Positions 5,413 through 9,443 of a stretch of 9,443 nucleotides of DNA are shown in pieces (position 1 is the stretch's first letter; each line of letters opens with the position of its first letter). The DNA comes from Candidatus Collierbacteria bacterium CG_4_9_14_3_um_filter_43_16. GTDB lineage: Bacteria; Patescibacteriota; Microgenomatia; UBA1400; MFAQ01. The position numbers and the translations under genes were made by a program. The notes under the pieces were generated by a model. It saw only the letters and a list, made by a program, of their open reading frames with translations. It was not told the origin of the DNA and ran no database searches. The stretch is taken from the NCBI GenBank assembly GCA_002789895.1, contig PFUC01000043.1, forward strand, positions 1,944-11,386, read 5' to 3'.

Positions 5413-8337
5413 TTACAAGACTAGCTTTTTTAATTCTTGGGCTGTTGGTGTGTCAAATCTTTCTGCTACTTTTGAAGGTGACCCGTTGGCAATGAGTTCA
5501 CCCCCTGAGTCTCCACCTTCGGGTCCGATGTCAATAATATAGTCGGCATTCTTGATTACGTCTAGATTGTGTTCTATGACAATAACCGTATTGTTTTGAT
5601 TGACAAGGTCGACGAGGGTTTGTACGAGTTTGCCAAGGTCTTCAAAATGAAGTCCGGTGGTGGGTTCATCAAGAATATAGATAGTGTGTCCGCTACCTGT
5701 CTTGGCTAGTTCTGTGGCTAGTTTAACACGTTGAGCTTCTCCGCCCGAAAGAGTGGGCGCGCTTTGTCCCATTTTGATATAGCCGAGACCCACTTTTTTA
5801 ATGGTTTCAATTTTTTTACTGATAGGCGGGATGTTTCTAAAAAAATCACTAGCCTCATCCATAGTCATATCCAGTACCTGGGCAATATTTTTGTTTTTGT
5901 ATTCGACCTCAAGGGTAGGGTCGTTAAAACGAGTGCCTTTGCAGGTTTCGCAGGTGATATAAATGTCTCCCATAAACTGCATCTCGATCTTAATCTGACC
6001 ACCTCCTTCGCAAGTTTCACATCTGCCACCTTTGACATTAAAACTAAAACGACCCGGTCCATACCCACGATATCTTGCTTCTTGAGTGTTGGCAAATAAT
6101 TGTCTAATGTAGTCGAAGACTTTGGTATAAGTGGCCGGATTGCTTCGAGGGGTTTTTCCAATCGGACTTTGATCTATTAAAGAGACTCTCCTGACGATAT
6201 CAGGAATAATAATGGTGCCGAATTTGATATCTTCTTTGTGATGTTGAGGATTTAATTTCTGAGAGAGAGCTTCATAAAGAGTGTCGACAACGAGAGAAGA
6301 TTTTCCAGATCCGGAAACACCGGTAACGGCAACAAATTTATTCAAGGGAAAATCGACGTCGATGTTTTTAAGATTATGGTGTGTACAGCCAGTTAGACGA
6401 ATAGAGGCCGGACTTTCGGTCGGTTCTTTGGGCTTTATGGCAACAACGGTTTTCTTGCCGGATAGATATTGGCCGGTAAGACAGTCAGAGGCTTTCATTT
6501 TTTCTACGTTTCCTTCGAAAGTAATTTTTCCCCCGAGATATCCTGCTTTCGGACCGAACTCAACTATGTGATCGGCACTTTCCATGGTTTGCTGATCGTG
6601 CTCAACCACAACTAAGGAGTTACCGAGGGAAACAAGATCTTGCAGAGTCTTGATCAATTTAGCATTATCCCGCTGGTGTAAACCAATGGTGGGTTCGTCT
6701 AAAACGTAAAGGATGCCGGTAAGGCGGGAGCCAATCTGGCTAGCTAGACGAATTCTTTGCAATTCACCACCGGAAAGAGTTCCCGATTCCCGTGCCAAAG
6801 TGATGTAATCAAGACCGACAGACATGAGGAAACATAAACGATCCCCTATTTCCTTGACAATTGGCTCGCAGATTTGCTGCTCTGTCACTGTAAGCTTTTT
6901 GAATAAACCTTGGAAAAAAGCTGAGGATTTGGCGGTGGACCAGGAAGTAATTTCACTAATTGACTGGTTGTCTACGTGAACTGCTAAGACTTCCGGTTTG
7001 AGACGAGTGCCAAGACACACCGGGCAGGTTTTGCGGATTAAGTACTTGGAGATTTCTTCTTTAAATGAATCCGAGCTGGACTCTTCGTAACGTCGTTCAA
7101 ACTCTTTAGAAAGTCCGTCAAAGGTCATTCTTCTTTGGACGTGTTTGCCGTGCCGATTAATACTTTTGATTGAAAATGTTTTACCGTCGGTGCCGTTAAA
7201 TAGAATATTCTTTTGCTCCTCCGTCATATCGAAGAGGGGTTTATTTCCAGGAAAGCCGGATGACTCCATGACTTCAAGGATTAATTTTGCCAACCAGGTT
7301 CTGGATTCGAATTGAGAGGCCAGAGGGATAATGGCTCCCTCGAGAAAACTTAATGAAGGAGAAACGATCGAGTCTGTATCCAAAACCATCTTGGTTCCGA
7401 GACCGGTACATTCGGGGCAAGCGCCTTCCGGAGCGTTGAAAGAGAAATAGCGAGGTTCGATTTCCGGTATGGAAATGTTATCAATGGGACAAGCTAGTTT
7501 CTGTGAGAACAAATGATCTTCCATAACCTCAGGATCAGATGGAAATGAAAGGGAGGGATCAATGACGATACTAATACAAACCTCGCCGTCGGAGATTTTG
7601 AGAGCTTGTTCCAATGAATCAATAAGTCTCTGTTTCTCATATTCAGGAATGCCCCCTACTTGGCCAATCACGAGCTTGTCAATAATGGCTTCGACATTGT
7701 GGCGGTTATTTTTAAAAAGCGAAAGGGTGGATTGGGTGGAGAGGATTTTGCGGTCGACCCTTACTTCGGCGATTCCCTGTTTGACTAAGCCGGGAAAGAG
7801 CTCTTTGAATTCACCTTTTTGATTTTTGACTATGGGAGCCAGGATTAGTAAACGGACACCCTTTTGCTTTTGATAGCTGGGGTGACAGACAGCCAGCTCT
7901 ACTACCGCCTTATATATTTGATTAATATCCTGAGGCATGATCTCCCGACCACATTTGGGACAGTGTGGGTGTCCTATACGGGCAAACAGGAGACGAAGAT
8001 AATCATAGATTTCGGTAACGGTACCGACGGTGCTACGGGGATTGTGACTCCCCTGCTTTTGATCGATAAGGATGGCTGGAGAAAGACCTTCGATCTGATC
8101 AACATCAGGCTTGTCCATGACTCCTAAAAACTGGCGTGCATAAGAGGAAAGGGATTCGACATAACGTCGCTGGCCTTCGGCATAAATGGTGTCGTGGGCC
8201 ATGCTGGACTTGCCGCTTCCGGAAACTCCGGTAAAGACGACGAGTTTGTTTTTGGGTAGTGTCAGATTGACGTTTTTGAGATTATGCTGACGAGCCCCTT
8301 TGATGATCAAATGAGTGGATGGTGAAGTGTCGGACAT
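5413..8337 (-). CDS. uvrA: UvrABC excinuclease ATPase subunit A
   Basis: UvrA is the dimeric damage sensor of nucleotide excision repair; it loads UvrB using two ABC ATPase sites. The 974 residues contain both sites. The first has Walker A GVSGSGKS (37-44), signature LSGGELQR (521-528) and Walker B LYVLDEP (543-549). The second has Walker A 673-680, signature LSGGEAQR (863-870) and Walker B IYILDEP (886-892). Cysteine pairs occur at C126/C129, C438/C441 and at the damage-sensing zinc module C773/C776 with C796/C799. In the UvrB-binding zinc module the pair C307/C310 is present, but the partner pair reads CPID (C283, D286), one ligand short. The length is normal. ATG 8337 has no ribosome-binding site but has TATAAT 8 nt before it. 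The next gene may begin 2 nt after the TAA stop. Confidence 0.98.
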   Translation of the reverse strand: MSDTSPSTHLIIKGARQHNLKNVNLTLPKNKLVVFTGVSGSGKSSMAHDTIYAEGQRRYVESLSSYARQFLGVMDKPDVDQIEGLSPAILIDQKQGSHNPRSTVGTVTEIYDYLRLLFARIGHPHCPKCGREIMPQDINQIYKAVVELAVCHPSYQKQKGVRLLILAPIVKNQKGEFKELFPGLVKQGIAEVRVDRKILSTQSTLSLFKNNRHNVEAIIDKLVIGQVGGIPEYEKQRLIDSLEQALKISDGEVCISIVIDPSLSFPSDPEVMEDHLFSQKLACPIDNISIPEIEPRYFSFNAPEGACPECTGLGTKMVLDTDSIVSPSLSFLEGAIIPLASQFESRTWLAKLILEVMESSGFPGNKPLFDMTEEQKNILFNGTDGKTFSIKSINRHGKHVQRRMTFDGLSKEFERRYEESSSDSFKEEISKYLIRKTCPVCLGTRLKPEVLAVHVDNQSISEITSWSTAKSSAFFQGLFKKLTVTEQQICEPIVKEIGDRLCFLMSVGLDYITLARESGTLSGGELQRIRLASQIGSRLTGILYVLDEPTIGLHQRDNAKLIKTLQDLVSLGNSLVVVEHDQQTMESADHIVEFGPKAGYLGGKITFEGNVEKMKASDCLTGQYLSGKKTVVAIKPKEPTESPASIRLTGCTHHNLKNIDVDFPLNKFVAVTGVSGSGKSSLVVDTLYEALSQKLNPQHHKEDIKFGTIIIPDIVRRVSLIDQSPIGKTPRSNPATYTKVFDYIRQLFANTQEARYRGYGPGRFSFNVKGGRCETCEGGGQIKIEMQFMGDIYITCETCKGTRFNDPTLEVEYKNKNIAQVLDMTMDEASDFFRNIPPISKKIETIKKVGLGYIKMGQSAPTLSGGEAQRVKLATELAKTGSGHTIYILDEPTTGLHFEDLGKLVQTLVDLVNQNNTVIVIEHNLDVIKNADYIIDIGPEGGDSGGELIANGSPSKVAERFDTPTAQELKKLVL

Positions 8338-8345
8338 GACTGTCT

Positions 8346-8351
8346 ATTATA
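8346..8351 (-). promoter_or_regulatory. -10 element of uvrA, 8 nt before ATG
   Basis: On the - strand, TATAAT is followed by AGACAGTC and then the uvrA ATG. This predicts a transcript with a 0-2 nt leader that would carry uvrA and probably the transglutaminase-like gene. No -35 box is recognisable at 17 nt, and there is no TGn extension. No Shine-Dalgarno sequence is present, which fits a leaderless start. The rest of the 205-nt gap up to the coiled-coil gene shows no gene or clear terminator. Confidence 0.65.
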
Positions 8352-8542
8352 CGCCAAATCACCCTAAAATACCCGAAGTTGTTTAATATTATGAAACAAA
8401 GGAACCGGGATTAATTGGATAAAGTTTTCGAAAAAGAATCAGTTGACACTTGGTTTCCTGCTTGGATTTTTATAGAGCGGTTCTGGAAGAAGGAATTACC
8501 GATTACTGTGAGGTTCACTAAATAATTGTTAGAAAGAGGACT

Positions 8543-8836
8543 TTAGGCGATGGCTTTTTCGAGTTTGGATATGCGTCTTTCGTGGTTTCTGACCACCAGC
8601 GTATTATCGATTAGACCGTCAAGTTTGTTTTCAACCACCTTGAGTCTCATCTTGACTCCACCCATATCTGAGTCGAGAATTTCTACCGCCTGCTTTAAGC
8701 CACCGACATCTTCTTTGAGGCCACCAATTTCTTCTTCGATTTTGTCAAATCTGGGGAAGATGACCTGTTCAAGAGCCTCGACAACCCCGTCAAAAATCAT
8801 TTCCTTTACCTCCTTTTTGTTGTAAATATCTGGCAT
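8543..8836 (-). CDS. Small coiled-coil protein of unknown function
   Basis: The 97-residue product is predicted helical almost throughout. After a helix around KKEVKEMIFDGVVEALEQVI, it has hydrophobic-heptad sequence from about 28 to 95, including the back-to-back repeat GGLKEDV GGLKQAV (38-51). It has no cysteine, signal sequence or membrane helix, so it is probably a cytoplasmic oligomer. Short proteins of this style recur in Patescibacteria without a known role; that is my recollection of the style, not a search result. Two starts compete. ATG 8836 lies 6 nt after an extended -10 and would be leaderless. ATG 8800 (85 residues) has AAGGAGG 8 nt upstream. I kept the longer form because the extra residues continue the helix, but the shorter one is nearly as likely. 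It starts 79 nt after the Nudix gene stop. Confidence 0.75.
   Translation of the reverse strand: MPDIYNKKEVKEMIFDGVVEALEQVIFPRFDKIEEEIGGLKEDVGGLKQAVEILDSDMGGVKMRLKVVENKLDGLIDNTLVVRNHERRISKLEKAIA
8809..8815 (-). promoter_or_regulatory. Consensus Shine-Dalgarno before internal ATG 8800
   Basis: AAGGAGG followed by 8 nt and ATG (8798-8800) is the best ribosome-binding site in the window. It lies inside the longer reading frame, where it encodes Lys-Glu-rich codons, so it may be either the real start signal of an 85-residue protein or a by-product of codon content. With transcription starting near 8836, it would sit in a 36-nt leader. Confidence 0.45.
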
Positions 8837-8842
8837 AAATTT

Positions 8843-8851
8843 AGTATACCA
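8843..8851 (-). promoter_or_regulatory. Extended -10 promoter of the coiled-coil gene
   Basis: On the - strand, TGGTATACT is an extended -10 (TGn plus TATACT, 5 of 6 consensus). It is followed by AAATTT and ATG 8836, so the expected start of transcription falls at or next to that ATG. No -35 box is evident. It lies in the gap after the Nudix gene and would give the coiled-coil gene its own transcript. Confidence 0.6.
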
Positions 8852-8876
8852 CCGCAAATTAATGACACCTTTTAGT

Positions 8877-8901
8877 ACCTTCAAGGAGACTATTTGAAGG
8901 T
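8877..8901. repeat. Perfect 8-bp inverted repeat between two genes
   Basis: ACCTTCAA (8877-8884) and TTGAAGGT (8894-8901) are perfect inverted copies separated by 9 nt. The hairpin begins 15 nt after the Nudix stop and ends about 25 nt before the coiled-coil gene's -10. Neither strand shows a T-run after the stem, so it is not a textbook intrinsic terminator. It could slow or end transcription of the Nudix gene, stabilise its 3' end, or be an operator. Confidence 0.5.
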
Positions 8902-8915
8902 TGATAGTGGAAAGA

Positions 8916-9401
8916 TTATGGGTGGAGGTGGTGGTATAGGGCGATGGCTTGGTCGAAAATAACTTGTCCGGTAATCCCCCAGCCAAGATAATTATTTATT
9001 TCGGATTGGGGAACAAAGAGTCGTTTATTAATGATGTCGTGATCTGGGTCCGGTGTCTGAGGAAGAATTTGGTCGACTTCGCAATAATAGCGAAGTTGGT
9101 AGAAATCATCCCCAATAAAGCGTTTTGTCGGATTCGGGTAGTGGCCACCGGGAAATTGGACTCTTTGGCCACCGAGCAAAATTGGATTTTTGACGGTAAC
9201 ATCGGCTTCTTCAATTTGTTCTCGGCGTAATGTTTCTTCCGCGGTTTCCCCCTCTTCAACAGTCCCTCCGGCGAGGCACCACGGTCTTAACTCCCTTCTT
9301 TGAATAAGCATTTGACCGTCTGAGTTGAAGACAACTCCATAAACTTGATTGAAGGGCTGAAACTGTTCTAGATTTTCTCCGGGATACCAGGTAAACTTCA
9401 T
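8916..9401 (-). CDS. Nudix family hydrolase
   Basis: Nudix enzymes cleave X-linked nucleoside diphosphates, for example oxidised nucleotides, sugar nucleotides or cofactors. With ATG 9401 as residue 1, the Nudix box runs from G46 to V68. The metal-binding residues are kept (E52, R60, E61, E64, E65). Two consensus positions differ: the hydrophobic residue after RE is Q62, and the penultimate glycine is D67. The MLIQRRELRPWCLAGGTVE stretch before the box is typical of the fold. The 161-residue length is usual for a single-domain member. The substrate cannot be told from sequence; a nucleotide-pool role would suit the nearby repair genes but is a guess. ATG 9401 is chosen over GTG 9407 because AAAAGGG lies 7 nt before it. 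The stretch from 9402 to the window end holds only its upstream region. Confidence 0.92.
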   Translation of the reverse strand: MKFTWYPGENLEQFQPFNQVYGVVFNSDGQMLIQRRELRPWCLAGGTVEEGETAEETLRREQIEEADVTVKNPILLGGQRVQFPGGHYPNPTKRFIGDDFYQLRYYCEVDQILPQTPDPDHDIINKRLFVPQSEINNYLGWGITGQVIFDQAIALYHHLHP

Positions 9402-9408
9402 AGTCACA

Positions 9409-9415
9409 CCCTTTT
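9409..9415 (-). promoter_or_regulatory. Ribosome-binding site of the Nudix gene
   Basis: AAAAGGG on the - strand lies 7 nt before ATG 9401, and would almost touch the alternative GTG at 9407. It therefore decides the start. It also shows that this genome uses Shine-Dalgarno-led initiation for some genes, alongside the apparently leaderless ones. Confidence 0.6.
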
Positions 9416-9443
9416 CAATCCAAGTATTGCTGACTAATTTTGT

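Noticed and set aside
5731..6099. 122-codon + strand open frame inside uvrA
   Set aside because: It is opposite a strongly conserved UvrA region containing the zinc module and signature motif, and its translation looks like an antisense shadow.
8443..8478. TTGACA on the + strand at 8443-8448 as a -35 box
   Set aside because: At 17 nt spacing the -10 position reads ATTTTT; the nearest TATAGA is about 22 nt away. No + strand gene follows.
8550..8825. 91-codon + strand open frame opposite the coiled-coil gene
   Set aside because: Its Ser/Pro/Thr-rich translation is what the complement of a Lys/Glu/Leu-rich coiled coil gives; no start signal was seen.

Overview
The window most likely comes from a member of the Candidate Phyla Radiation (Patescibacteria), probably the Microgenomates side. 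The reasons are compact and overlapping genes, a peptide-binding protein held by a signal anchor with no cysteine, a short UvrC without its C-terminal helix-hairpin-helix region, a tiny SecG, and moderate-to-low G+C. TGA is used as a stop (secG), so the glycine-TGA code of Gracilibacteria/SR1 does not apply. The placement rests on gene style; there is no rRNA marker.

Layout. A tRNA-Val(UAC) lies on the + strand near the left edge. Every protein gene is on the - strand. In transcription order (right to left) these are: a Nudix hydrolase; a small coiled-coil protein; uvrA; a secreted transglutaminase-like protein with a C-terminal membrane anchor; uvrC, whose start is embedded in the end of the transglutaminase gene; a 103-bp G+C-rich repeat; a four-helix PF04020-type membrane protein; secG; and a family 5 peptide-binding protein coupled to secG by an ATGA overlap.

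How the parts work together. UvrA and UvrC are two of the three subunits of nucleotide excision repair; UvrB is not in the window. A surface transglutaminase/protease-like protein sits between them. SecG belongs to the Sec translocon, which would export the transglutaminase-like protein and the solute-binding protein. No ABC permease or ATPase genes accompany the binding protein.

Most notable observations. (1) secG, uvrC and uvrA each carry a perfect TATAAT exactly 8 nt before the ATG, and the tRNA has TATAAT exactly 8 nt before its mature 5' end. This geometry predicts leaderless or nearly leaderless transcripts. (2) The transglutaminase-like gene and uvrC overlap out of frame by 155 nt, so the membrane anchor of one is written over the GIY-YIG N-terminus of the other. 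(3) Two related repeats with the end GTCATTGCGAATC lie in the same orientation just after the stops of uvrA and uvrC and disturb the starts of the next genes. I found no CRISPR array, transposase, toxin-antitoxin pair or clearly undescribed multi-gene system.
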